This document shows, in pieces, positions 1-5,391 of a stretch of 7,224 nucleotides of DNA. Where the stretch lies: the NCBI GenBank assembly GCA_017503885.1, contig JAFVSF010000084.1:1-7224 (forward strand). The letters run 5' to 3'. Positions within the stretch are counted from its first letter, which is position 1. Each line of letters begins with the position of its first letter. This stretch comes from Clostridia bacterium (GTDB lineage: Bacteria > Bacillota > Clostridia > Christensenellales > Borkfalkiaceae). The position numbers and the translations under genes are program-made. The notes beneath the pieces are model-generated. The model searched no databases. It was not told where the DNA came from and saw only the letters and a program-made list of their open reading frames with translations.

Positions 1-550
1 CGTATTAGATGAAACAGGTGCTATAGTTGACGCTTACGTTTACTATTGTGATGGCTTAGATCCAACAAAGCCTCCTATTCCTCCTCTTGAAGTTAGTGGT
101 TTACAATACGGCACGGATATGTACGTTCAGGATACAGCATCTATGACTGTACAGACAGTAGAAATGGCAGGTCATAACGCTTATAAGGTGGCTGTAACAT
201 CTCAAGCTAAATTGTATGTAAAACCAGAGCTTGTTGCAAATAAGAGTAACATTACTTTTACTATTTACATTCCGTCAACGTCAACGGGTAAATTTGACGG
301 TAACGGCGAGTTTATGATAAGAGTAAAGCCTAACGAAAGCGAGCCTTTAATAGACGGCGGTTTGGACGGGCATATAGTATTTAGAACTAAAAAAGACAAG
401 CCTAACGTTTCGCCAGATTTAGAAATTGTTTTTGACGAGTGGAGAACTTACACGATAGACATTTCTAATCTTGGTACTTCTTGTACAGAATGGGCATTTT
501 ACGTTGCTACTGGTAACGTTGTCTATATTAGGGACGTAGTAATTGCATAA
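1..550 (+). CDS. C-terminal part of a probable secreted or surface protein with a carbohydrate-binding-like beta-sandwich domain (5' end outside window)
   Basis: The frame is open from base 2 to the TAA at 548-550, so the ATG at 119 is internal and the gene starts upstream of the window; about 182 codons are visible. The first 19 or so residues look like the last strands of a preceding domain. A Pro-rich linker (DPTKPPIPP) follows, then roughly 145 residues of alternating hydrophobic and polar strands rich in Thr, Val and Asn, ending in VVYIRDVVIA, which resembles the closing strand of carbohydrate-binding or jelly-roll modules. I see no transmembrane anchor, LPXTG motif or S-layer repeat at the C terminus, so attachment to the cell, if any, must come from upstream. 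The Pro linker and strand pattern suggest an extracellular modular protein such as a glycoside hydrolase or adhesin; I cannot name the family. It ends just before a strong terminator, so it is the last gene of its transcript. Confidence 0.6.
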   Translation, partial: VLDETGAIVDAYVYYCDGLDPTKPPIPPLEVSGLQYGTDMYVQDTASMTVQTVEMAGHNAYKVAVTSQAKLYVKPELVANKSNITFTIYIPSTSTGKFDGNGEFMIRVKPNESEPLIDGGLDGHIVFRTKKDKPNVSPDLEIVFDEWRTYTIDISNLGTSCTEWAFYVATGNVVYIRDVVIA

Positions 551-557
551 TTAAATT

Positions 558-599
558 AAACGCCGTATAAGTCGTTAAATCGACCTATACGGCGTTTTT
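558..599 (+). terminator. Rho-independent terminator, possibly bidirectional
   Basis: A 12-base-pair stem pairs 558-569 (AAACGCCGTATA) with 586-597 (TATACGGCGTTT). It is extended, after one A/C mismatch, by GTCG/CGAC (571-574 with 581-584) around a TTAAAT loop, and is followed by a T run at 595-599. It lies 7 bases after the stop of the rightward gene. In the other direction it lies 12 bases past the end of the YgjV-family gene and is followed by a TTTAATTTAATT stretch, so it could serve both convergent genes. Confidence 0.9.
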
Positions 600-609
600 G
601 TCAAATATA

Positions 610-1125
610 TTATTGTTTTTCAGCCTTTACTTTTTTGTTGCTAAAAACAAAGAATACGAGTATTGATATAAGCGTTAAAATTTCGTTTATAATACCTGTA
701 ATAGAAAACCTCATAATATCGTAGGTCAACATTGTTATTGAAATGGGTATTCCTAATATTTTAGTTAGGTTTGGGTTTTGTTGCCAATAACTAAAAACGG
801 CAATAAGCGACGCAAGTGCAGGTAAAAGCCCAAAAAGGTCTTTCATTGTGAGTATAGACGTTATAACCGCAATGATTGCAAAGGCTAATAAAAAGTATCT
901 TCGCTTTTCCTTTTTATCATCGGTAAGCAAAAACGTCGTTTCTCTTGCCGTGCCGACAATACAAACTGCCATACCTGAAAAAGCCGTTAGCAAGCCGTAG
1001 TGCAAAGCCCAACTTATATCAGACAAAAGTTTAACTTTTAATACGCTTTTTCGTTTCTTTTGTTGATATATTAAAAAATTAAATAGTATGGCAAAAAAGC
1101 CAATAATTTCACCTGCGATTTTCAT
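610..1125 (-). CDS. YgjV-family inner membrane protein
   Basis: This is a 171-residue hydrophobic protein with about five or six membrane segments. Its N-terminal half matches the YgjV family pattern: a first helix (residues 4-20), a QQ dipeptide followed by a basic patch (QQKKRK, 21-26), then LLSDISWALHYGLLTAFSGM (33-52), where the Leu-Leu-Ser, Trp and His-Tyr are family hallmarks, and an Arg at 61. A short basic C-terminal tail (NKKVKAEK) is probably cytoplasmic. The length is normal for the family. The function of YgjV proteins is unknown and no substrate can be inferred. The start at 1125 is chosen because the family begins right before the first helix and no earlier start exists in a sensible context. 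There is no Shine-Dalgarno; a near-consensus promoter ends 6 bases before the ATG, so translation is probably leaderless. The gene is followed by the terminator at 558-597. Confidence 0.85.
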   Translation of the reverse strand: MKIAGEIIGFFAILFNFLIYQQKKRKSVLKVKLLSDISWALHYGLLTAFSGMAVCIVGTARETTFLLTDDKKEKRRYFLLAFAIIAVITSILTMKDLFGLLPALASLIAVFSYWQQNPNLTKILGIPISITMLTYDIMRFSITGIINEILTLISILVFFVFSNKKVKAEKQ

Positions 1126-1131
1126 ATTAAG

Positions 1132-1160
1132 ATTATAACAAAATATGCTCGCTAGGTCAA
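1132..1160 (-). promoter_or_regulatory. Sigma-A-type promoter of the YgjV-family gene, giving a leaderless mRNA
   Basis: On the minus strand, TTGACC (1160-1155) and a perfect TATAAT (1137-1132) are separated by 17 bases. Only 6 bases lie between the -10 box and the ATG at 1125, so the expected transcription start falls at or next to the A of the start codon. No purine-rich ribosome site is present. The -35 box sits directly in the T tail of the preceding terminator (1161-1188). Confidence 0.8.
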
Positions 1161-1188
1161 ATAAAAAGCAACTGCAAATTGCAGTTGC
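1161..1188 (-). terminator. Rho-independent terminator of the DUF378 gene
   Basis: On the minus strand, GCAACTGC (1188-1181) pairs with GCAGTTGC (1175-1168) around an AATTT loop, followed by TTTTTATTT. The underlying DNA is a 21-base palindrome with a single central base. It begins 7 bases after the TAA of the DUF378 gene (1196). Confidence 0.85.
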
Positions 1189-1195
1189 CCTCTAT

Positions 1196-1423
1196 TTACA
1201 TATCTTCGCCTTGAGTTAAAGCGAGTTTTCCTTCGGTTAAAAATGGTGAAATTATAAGCCATAATGCAGCGATTGCAATTACAGAGTATACAAGCACCGA
1301 GCCCATTACTCTAGCACCACCAAACACAAAGGAAACGAGGTTGAAATTAAGAAGACCAAAAAGTCCCCAATTCAATGCGCCTACGATTACTAGTACGTAA
1401 GCAATAATATTAGCAATTTTCAT
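1196..1423 (-). CDS. DUF378 family small membrane protein
   Basis: This 75-residue protein has two predicted membrane helices (about residues 5-27 and 40-62). It carries the family signature VIVGALNWGLFGLLNFNLVSFVFGG (residues 12-36), with the diagnostic GALNWGL core and a Gly-Gly turn before the second helix. The length is typical of DUF378 (YuzA-like) proteins, whose function is unknown. The ATG at 1423 is supported by a perfect AGGAGG (1436-1431) 7 bases upstream. That ribosome site lies inside a 15-base-pair hairpin directly following the rsuA stop, only 41 bases away. I find no convincing promoter in the gap, so expression probably depends on read-through from rsuA, and translation may be limited by the hairpin. 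The short hydrophilic C-terminal tail is acidic and ends EDM. A terminator follows immediately. Confidence 0.88.
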   Translation of the reverse strand: MKIANIIAYVLVIVGALNWGLFGLLNFNLVSFVFGGARVMGSVLVYSVIAIAALWLIISPFLTEGKLALTQGEDM

Positions 1424-1424
1424 A

Positions 1425-1463
1425 AAAATTCCTCCTGCTTATATTTTGAGCAGAAGGAATTTT
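1425..1463 (-). terminator. Terminator-like hairpin after rsuA that also buries the ribosome site of the DUF378 gene
   Basis: In minus-strand RNA, bases 1463-1449 pair with 1439-1425 over 15 positions, with one G-U pair (1454 with 1434) and a 9-base loop. It begins one base after the rsuA stop codon. The 3' arm contains the full AGGAGG (1436-1431) of the next gene and ends in a five-base U run that touches the AUG at 1423. The odd pair is a wobble only in minus-strand RNA and a C/A mismatch in plus-strand RNA, which suggests the structure acts in the leftward transcript. It can act as an attenuating terminator, a translational block, or both. Confidence 0.7.
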
Positions 1464-1464
1464 A

Positions 1465-2163
1465 TTATGCGTTTGTAAATATTTTTTCTTCCTCTTCGGT
1501 TAAATATCGCCATTCCCCCCTTGGTAAATCGCCAAGTAGTATTTTAGAAAATGAAACCCTTTCTAGAAAGGTTATCTTGTTACGTCTTGCACCAAAAAGC
1601 CTTTTTATTTCGTGGTACTTGCCCTCAGTCAAGGTAATATGTCCCGATTTGTCATTTAAACGTTCTATTTTGCAAGGTTTTGTCGTATAGCCGTCAGCAA
1701 GTTGTAAACCGTTTTCTATTGCCAATTTGTCGCTATCGGTAAACTCATCGGCAACCTCAAAATAATATCTCTTTTCAACGTGGTGTTTTGGAGATAGCGC
1801 GTTATGTGCCGATACGCCGTCATTTGTTAGTATAACAAGCCCAACAGTATCTTTATCAAGCCTACCACAAGGGAACAAGTTTAACTTTTTCATTTCGGGT
1901 GGGAGTAGGTCAACAACCGTTTTATCTCTGCCGTCTTCAGTAGCCGAAACTACGCCAGTTGGCTTATTAACGAGTATATAGACGTACTTTTTGTATTTTA
2001 CAACTTCTCCATTGTAGCAAACGACGTCTTTTTCTATGTCTACTTTAAATTCGCCTTTTTTAACGATTTCGCCGTTTACAGTTATAAAACCCTTTTTTAA
2101 TTTTTCGGCGCATTCCTTTCTCGAAAATTTGCCTATTTCAGAAAAAAACTTATCAATTCTCAT
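1465..2163 (-). CDS. rsuA: 16S rRNA pseudouridine synthase, RsuA type
   Basis: The enzyme isomerises a uridine in 16S rRNA (U516 in E. coli) to pseudouridine in the cytoplasm. From the ATG at 2163 it is 232 residues, close to E. coli RsuA (231). An S4 RNA-binding domain comes first (residues 1-58, starting MRIDKFFSEIGKFSRKECAE). Then follow VNKPTGVVSATEDGRD (65-80), the catalytic motif CGRLDKDTVGLVILTNDG with the nucleophilic Asp at 103, SPKHHVEKRYYFEV (124-137), typical of RsuA rather than RluB/E/F, and the late EGKYHEIKRLFG motif (180-191). An in-frame TTG at 2181 would add MWYYFY, but homologues start at MRIDKF and the -10 box lies in that extension, so I reject it. There is no Shine-Dalgarno; the -10 box ends 6 bases before ATG. 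It is divergent from the nitroreductase gene. Confidence 0.88.
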   Translation of the reverse strand: MRIDKFFSEIGKFSRKECAEKLKKGFITVNGEIVKKGEFKVDIEKDVVCYNGEVVKYKKYVYILVNKPTGVVSATEDGRDKTVVDLLPPEMKKLNLFPCGRLDKDTVGLVILTNDGVSAHNALSPKHHVEKRYYFEVADEFTDSDKLAIENGLQLADGYTTKPCKIERLNDKSGHITLTEGKYHEIKRLFGARRNKITFLERVSFSKILLGDLPRGEWRYLTEEEEKIFTNA

Positions 2164-2169
2164 ATAAAA

Positions 2170-2199
2170 ATAATACCACAATATAGTGCAAAAAGTAAA
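2170..2199 (-). promoter_or_regulatory. Probable rsuA promoter, leaderless geometry
   Basis: On the minus strand, TTTACT (2199-2194), an 18-base spacer and TATTAT (2175-2170) are followed by 6 bases and the ATG at 2163. The -35 box matches the consensus at four of six positions. The distance from -10 to ATG is the same as at 1125 and 5385. The purine stretch expected for ribosome binding is absent. Confidence 0.6.
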
Positions 2200-2218
2200 G
2201 TGAATTTTAAAAACTGAC

Positions 2219-2247
2219 TTGCATTTGCAACTGATAAATTATATAAT
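2219..2247 (+). promoter_or_regulatory. Sigma-A-type promoter of the nitroreductase gene
   Basis: TTGCAT (2219-2224), a 17-base spacer and a perfect TATAAT (2242-2247) predict a start near 2254, leaving a short leader. A Shine-Dalgarno AAGGAG (2254-2259) sits 8 bases before the ATG at 2268. A small inverted repeat, TTGCA-TT-TGCAA (2219-2230), covers the -35 box and could be an operator half-site pair, though it is short enough to be chance. Confidence 0.75.
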
Positions 2248-2267
2248 ATAATAAAGGAGATAAAATT

Positions 2268-2780
2268 ATGAATTTTAAAGATATTTGTAGTCAAAGATAT
2301 TCGGTAAGAAGTTTTAAGTCAACGCCAGTTGAAGATGAGAAAATTGCTCAAATTCTAGAAATGGTAAAACAAGCCCCAACTGCAAGAAATAATCAACCTT
2401 ATGAAATTTTGTATGCAAAAACTCCAGAGGGTATACAAAAACTTACTGCTGGTAGGGATAGCTTTTTTGGTGCTCCACTCGTTTTTGTTATTTGCTCTAT
2501 TGATGAAAAGCGTTGGCATAATCGCCAAAGTGGTAGAGAATTTACCCTTCAAGATATAGGTATTATTGCAACGACCTTGATGTATGCGTCTAGCGAGGTT
2601 GGTCTTGGTAGTGTGTACGTATGTGCATTTGACCCTATAAAGACAAAAGAAGCCCTTAATTTAGAGGGGCTTACTCCAGAATGTATGATGGTGGTCGGCT
2701 ATCCTGCTGAAGATGCAACGCCATCTCAAATGCATTTTAACAGAAGAAACGTAGAAGAATTTGCACGTGAAATAAAATAA
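2268..2780 (+). CDS. Nitroreductase family FMN oxidoreductase
   Basis: This family uses FMN and NAD(P)H to reduce nitro compounds, quinones or flavins in the cytoplasm as a homodimer. The 170 residues match the compact nitroreductase fold. RYSVRSF (residues 10-16) provides Arg and Ser contacts to the FMN phosphate. APTARNNQPYEI (36-47) is the usual P-x-x-x-N-x-Q-P loop. QDIGIIATTLMYASSEVGLGSVYV (95-118) is the central helix with the D-x-G and GLG elements. MVVGYPAE (141-148) and the C-terminal RRNVEEFARE (159-168) complete the family pattern. The start is fixed by AAGGAG 8 bases upstream and a TATAAT promoter. The true substrate cannot be told from sequence. It is transcribed divergently from rsuA, and the MFS gene follows after 76 bases with no terminator between them, so the two may share a transcript. 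Confidence 0.9.
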   Translation: MNFKDICSQRYSVRSFKSTPVEDEKIAQILEMVKQAPTARNNQPYEILYAKTPEGIQKLTAGRDSFFGAPLVFVICSIDEKRWHNRQSGREFTLQDIGIIATTLMYASSEVGLGSVYVCAFDPIKTKEALNLEGLTPECMMVVGYPAEDATPSQMHFNRRNVEEFAREIK

Positions 2781-2791
2781 TCAAAATAGGG

Positions 2792-2839
2792 TATAATTAG
2801 AATAAAAGAGTTTAGTAAACAGTTCGAGTTTTATTAAAC
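2792..2839 (+). promoter_or_regulatory. Possible internal promoter and palindromic leader hairpin before the MFS gene
   Basis: A TATAAT at 2792-2797 has only a weak partner (GTGAAA at 2767-2772, 19-base spacer). Downstream lie two related palindromes, GTTTAGTAAAC (2810-2820) and GTTTTATTAAAC (2828-2839), both preceded by GA and followed by A. They could be two operator sites. Together they can also fold into one 10-pair hairpin with a single G-U pair in the leader RNA. The MFS ribosome site AGGA (2844-2847) follows directly. Confidence 0.4.
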
Positions 2840-2856
2840 AAATAGGATGCAAAATT

Positions 2857-4164
2857 ATGGTAAAAAATAGCAAGGCAAAATTTTATTTAGTTTTAACTAT
2901 ATTTAGTTTAATTGGGCAAGTAGCATGGGTTGTAGAAAATATGTATTTTAACGTGTTTATCTACAAAATGTTCAATGCAAACGTGAACGAAATATCTTTA
3001 ATGGTATCTTTAAGTGCAGTAACGGCAACTGTAACAACATTACTTATCGGTGCACTTTCAGATAAAATGGGCAAGCGAAAAGTTTTTATTTGTGGTGGCT
3101 ATATCGTTTGGGGAATAACCATTTTAAGTTTTTCACTTATTAGGGTAGACGTAATAAATGCAGTTTTTCCTGCAGTGGCGTCGGCAACTTCAATATGTAT
3201 TTCACTCGTTATAATAATGGATTGCGTTATGACCTTTTTTGGCTCGTCTGCAAACGATGCCTGCTTTAACGCTTGGCTAACTGAAAGCGTGGCAAGTGAA
3301 GATAGAGGAAAAATGGAAGGAATAAACTCTATGATGCCATTAGTTGCAATACTCGTCGTTTTCGGTGGCTTTATGTTCTTCGATTTAAGTTTTCCTTCTA
3401 GTTGGACTGCTATCTATATAATAATTGGTGCAGTAGTTATAGCAATCGGCGTTTTAGGATGTTTCTTGATTGAAGAAAAGGTTGTAAAGACAGAGGAAAA
3501 CGCATCTTATTTTAAGAATATTTTATACGGATTTAAGCCATCTGTAATAAAACAAAATACAAGCCTTTATTTTAGCCTTATAATTTTTGCAGTTTTTGGT
3601 ATATCAATACAAATTTTTATGCCACATCTCATTATTTACTACGAAGTTAGTTTAAAAATGACTAATTACGTGTTTATAATGGCTCCTGCGATAGTTTTAG
3701 CATCGGTGTTTACTTTCTTTTACGGAAGATTATACGATAAATGGGGCTTTGAAAAATCGGCTACGTATGCTATTTGTATACTTATGTTAGGTTACGTTTT
3801 ACTCTTTGCTTTTAAAGGGGTTGCACTTGTATTTGTCGGCTCACTTTTAATGATGTGTGGTTATCTTGCAGGCATGGCAGTATTTGGTGCAATAATAAGA
3901 GATAAAATACCAGAGAACAAGGCAGGAATGTTCCAAGGTCTTAGAATAATATGTCAAGTTTTAATACCGGGCGTTATTGGTCCGTGGATAGGTGCATTAG
4001 TGTTGAAAAATGCAGACACCATTATAGGTAGTGATGGAAGAGAACAATACGTACCAAATGCAAATATCTATTTAGCAGCGTTAGTTGTTGCAGTATTAGT
4101 CTTTGGGCTTGTAATTTTATATAAGTTTATAATGAATAAAAAGTTAAAAGAAAAGGCTCTATAA
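2857..4164 (+). CDS. Major facilitator superfamily (MFS) transporter
   Basis: This is a 435-residue integral membrane protein with about 12 hydrophobic segments, the usual MFS size. The cytoplasmic loop between helices 2 and 3 carries MFS motif A as GALSDKMGKRK (residues 65-75), and a weaker copy, GRLYDKWGF, lies in the second half after helix 8. The first helix region (QVAWVVENMYFNVFIYKMF) and the loop around NDACFNAWLTESV are reminiscent of sugar/cation symporter-like MFS members, but the substrate is not identifiable. The ATG at 2857 is preceded by AGGA with 9-base spacing; an out-of-frame ATG at 2847 overlaps that site. The C terminus is basic (NKKLKEK). Transport of a sugar or glycoside is only suggested by the GH2 gene further on, which is not adjacent. 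The last bases (from about 4159) overlap the left arm of the structured element. Confidence 0.88.
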   Translation: MVKNSKAKFYLVLTIFSLIGQVAWVVENMYFNVFIYKMFNANVNEISLMVSLSAVTATVTTLLIGALSDKMGKRKVFICGGYIVWGITILSFSLIRVDVINAVFPAVASATSICISLVIIMDCVMTFFGSSANDACFNAWLTESVASEDRGKMEGINSMMPLVAILVVFGGFMFFDLSFPSSWTAIYIIIGAVVIAIGVLGCFLIEEKVVKTEENASYFKNILYGFKPSVIKQNTSLYFSLIIFAVFGISIQIFMPHLIIYYEVSLKMTNYVFIMAPAIVLASVFTFFYGRLYDKWGFEKSATYAICILMLGYVLLFAFKGVALVFVGSLLMMCGYLAGMAVFGAIIRDKIPENKAGMFQGLRIICQVLIPGVIGPWIGALVLKNADTIIGSDGREQYVPNANIYLAALVVAVLVFGLVILYKFIMNKKLKEKAL

Positions 4165-4453
4165 CAACTCGTGACAGATATTTAAAGGCGTATAAACGTC
4201 GGTATGCGTCGTTTCTACAAAGTATTTGTGGCTGGGATGACCAACAAGGTCTATCCCACCCCCAAATTCTTTGTGAGCCTAGCCTACCTTGTTTCTCCAC
4301 CTTTAAATCTCACTTTGTAAGAGTTAGGCAAAATACACGGATGCAACGTCACGTTGCTGACCAACAAGGTCTACCAAGTCTTTTTGGGCTCACGAGCCTT
4401 GGTGTGCTCGTATCTAACCCTTTAAATTTAATCAGTCATACGTTGTGATATAG
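4159..4453 (+). ncRNA. Unassigned structured element: candidate non-coding RNA or small hairpin-rich repeat
   Basis: The gap between the convergent MFS and ATP-grasp genes has no coding frame but is full of paired segments. The ends pair imperfectly: 4159-4188 with 4419-4453, in blocks of 5, 4, 5, 3 and 9 base pairs, including one G-U that pairs only in plus-strand RNA. Inside are hairpin 4194-4214 (AAACG...CGTTT), a long hairpin 4217-4274 with symmetric mismatches and an AACAA loop, GCAACG/CGTTGC at 4343-4357, and a second GACC-AACAA-GGTC hairpin at 4359-4371. Bases 4373-4378/4398-4403 and 4392-4397/4406-4411 interleave like a pseudoknot. It is either a multibranched RNA (part of the MFS 3' UTR or from a weak TATAAT at 4128-4133) or a small mobile hairpin element with inverted ends. 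I cannot match it to a known RNA class; the strand is uncertain. Confidence 0.5.
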
Positions 4454-4483
4454 CCAAAGATAAAAAAAGTTAAAAGAAAAAAA

Positions 4484-4503
4484 CGCGATGCTAAAGCATC
4501 GCA
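4484..4503 (-). terminator. Rho-independent terminator of the ATP-grasp gene
   Basis: On the minus strand a perfect 7-base-pair stem, GCGATGC/GCATCGC (4502-4496 with 4491-4485), with a TTTA loop, is followed by GTTTTTTTCTTTT. It starts 8 bases after the TAG stop at 4510-4512. In the plus direction it is followed only by ATTTTAA, so it is at best a weak terminator for rightward transcripts. Confidence 0.85.
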
Positions 4504-4509
4504 TTTTAA

Positions 4510-5385
4510 CTATTTACTTAAATCTTTTAAAATAAATTCAGCATATTTTTTAGCAACGTTTATACCCGTAACTTGTTCAAAACCTTTAAAAAATGCGTTT
4601 GAATTTACTTCGCAAACAAGTGGACCGTCATTTCCTATTAAAAAGTCCATACCACAGTATTTAAGGTTTAACAGTTTTGCTATTTTCAAGGCTAAATCTT
4701 TAATTTCTTGGGTAAGAGTAAAAGGTTCTCCGTGTCCACCAGAAGATATATTAGAGCGAAAATCTCCATTAGAAACTCTTAAAATTGCCCCAACTACTTC
4801 GTTGCCAACAACAATAACTCTAACGTCTTTGCCAAAGCTTGAAGATATAAATTCTTGAAAAAGATGTGGTTTACACTTAACTTTATTGCAAATTTGAATT
4901 AGTTCTTCCTTTGTGTTAGCAAGATGAACGCCTTTACCTAGTGAGCCAAAGCATTCTTTAACAATAACAGGTAAGCCAAGATATTGTATTACTTTATCAA
5001 CCGTGCTTTGTTTGATTGTTGCCTTTTCATCAAAGCAGAGAAGTCCTGGTAAGGTCTTTGGCATAGGAACACCACTATTTGCAAGTTCTAAAAAAGTTAG
5101 CATCTTATCATCGCAGACTGTTATAGGCTCGTAGGAATTGTAAACAGGGATTCCACATTTTTCAACTGCTTTTAAAACGTATTTATCTTTGTCCAAAAAA
5201 ATGCAAAAATCGTATTTTTCAAGGCTATGTTTAATGTTGCCATTTTCAACTGATATAGGAAAAAAGTCGTTTGGTATAATATCAATTTCAACGTTTAAAC
5301 GTTCAAATTCTTCTTTTAACCTATTGGGTTGAAAAGCAATATCGCCTGTATTTACGTAAGCATTTGTCAAAATTATTCCTTTCAT
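4510..5385 (-). CDS. RimK-like ATP-grasp ligase (alpha-L-glutamate ligase family)
   Basis: ATP-grasp enzymes of the RimK group activate a carboxylate as an acyl-phosphate and join an amine, often adding Glu to a protein or cofactor. The 291-residue protein has an N-terminal pre-ATP-grasp domain (about 1-90) and the ATP-grasp fold. Visible motifs are CDDKMLTFLELANSGVPMPKT (91-111), the Gly-rich ATP loop VKECFGSLGKGV (142-153) with Lys143, FQEFI (176-180), DVRV (187-190), GDFRSNISSGGHGEP (207-221), and the metal-binding end with Asp247, Glu259 and Asn261 in CEVNSNAFFKGFE. Length and motifs fit RimK/LysX-like ligases; the true acceptor is unknown, so no symbol is given. It stops with TAG, unlike its TAA-ended neighbours. 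No Shine-Dalgarno precedes the ATG; a TTGACA promoter implies a leaderless mRNA. The gene is divergent from the GH2 gene and convergent with the MFS gene. Confidence 0.85.
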   Translation of the reverse strand: MKGIILTNAYVNTGDIAFQPNRLKEEFERLNVEIDIIPNDFFPISVENGNIKHSLEKYDFCIFLDKDKYVLKAVEKCGIPVYNSYEPITVCDDKMLTFLELANSGVPMPKTLPGLLCFDEKATIKQSTVDKVIQYLGLPVIVKECFGSLGKGVHLANTKEELIQICNKVKCKPHLFQEFISSSFGKDVRVIVVGNEVVGAILRVSNGDFRSNISSGGHGEPFTLTQEIKDLALKIAKLLNLKYCGMDFLIGNDGPLVCEVNSNAFFKGFEQVTGINVAKKYAEFILKDLSK

Positions 5386-5391
5386 ACGATA

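Noticed and set aside
2164..2181. An 18-base in-frame extension of rsuA starting at TTG 2181
   Set aside because: Family members start at MR-x-DKF, the added residues MWYYFY fit no homologue, and the extension contains the -10 box.
2355..2552. A 65-codon minus-strand frame inside the nitroreductase gene
   Set aside because: It lies wholly opposite a clear, conserved gene, has no ribosome site, and resembles no family.
4109..4133. Promoter TTGTAA/TATAAT inside the end of the MFS gene driving the structured element
   Set aside because: The spacer is only 13 bases; the alternative TTGGGC gives 19. The -10 is good, but I do not consider it strong enough to list as a promoter.
4165..4480. tRNA, tmRNA, RNase P, SRP RNA or CRISPR repeats in the intergenic element
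   Set aside because: No cloverleaf or CCA end, no tag-peptide frame, no RNase P or SRP signature sequences, and only two copies of the 16-base repeat, so no array.
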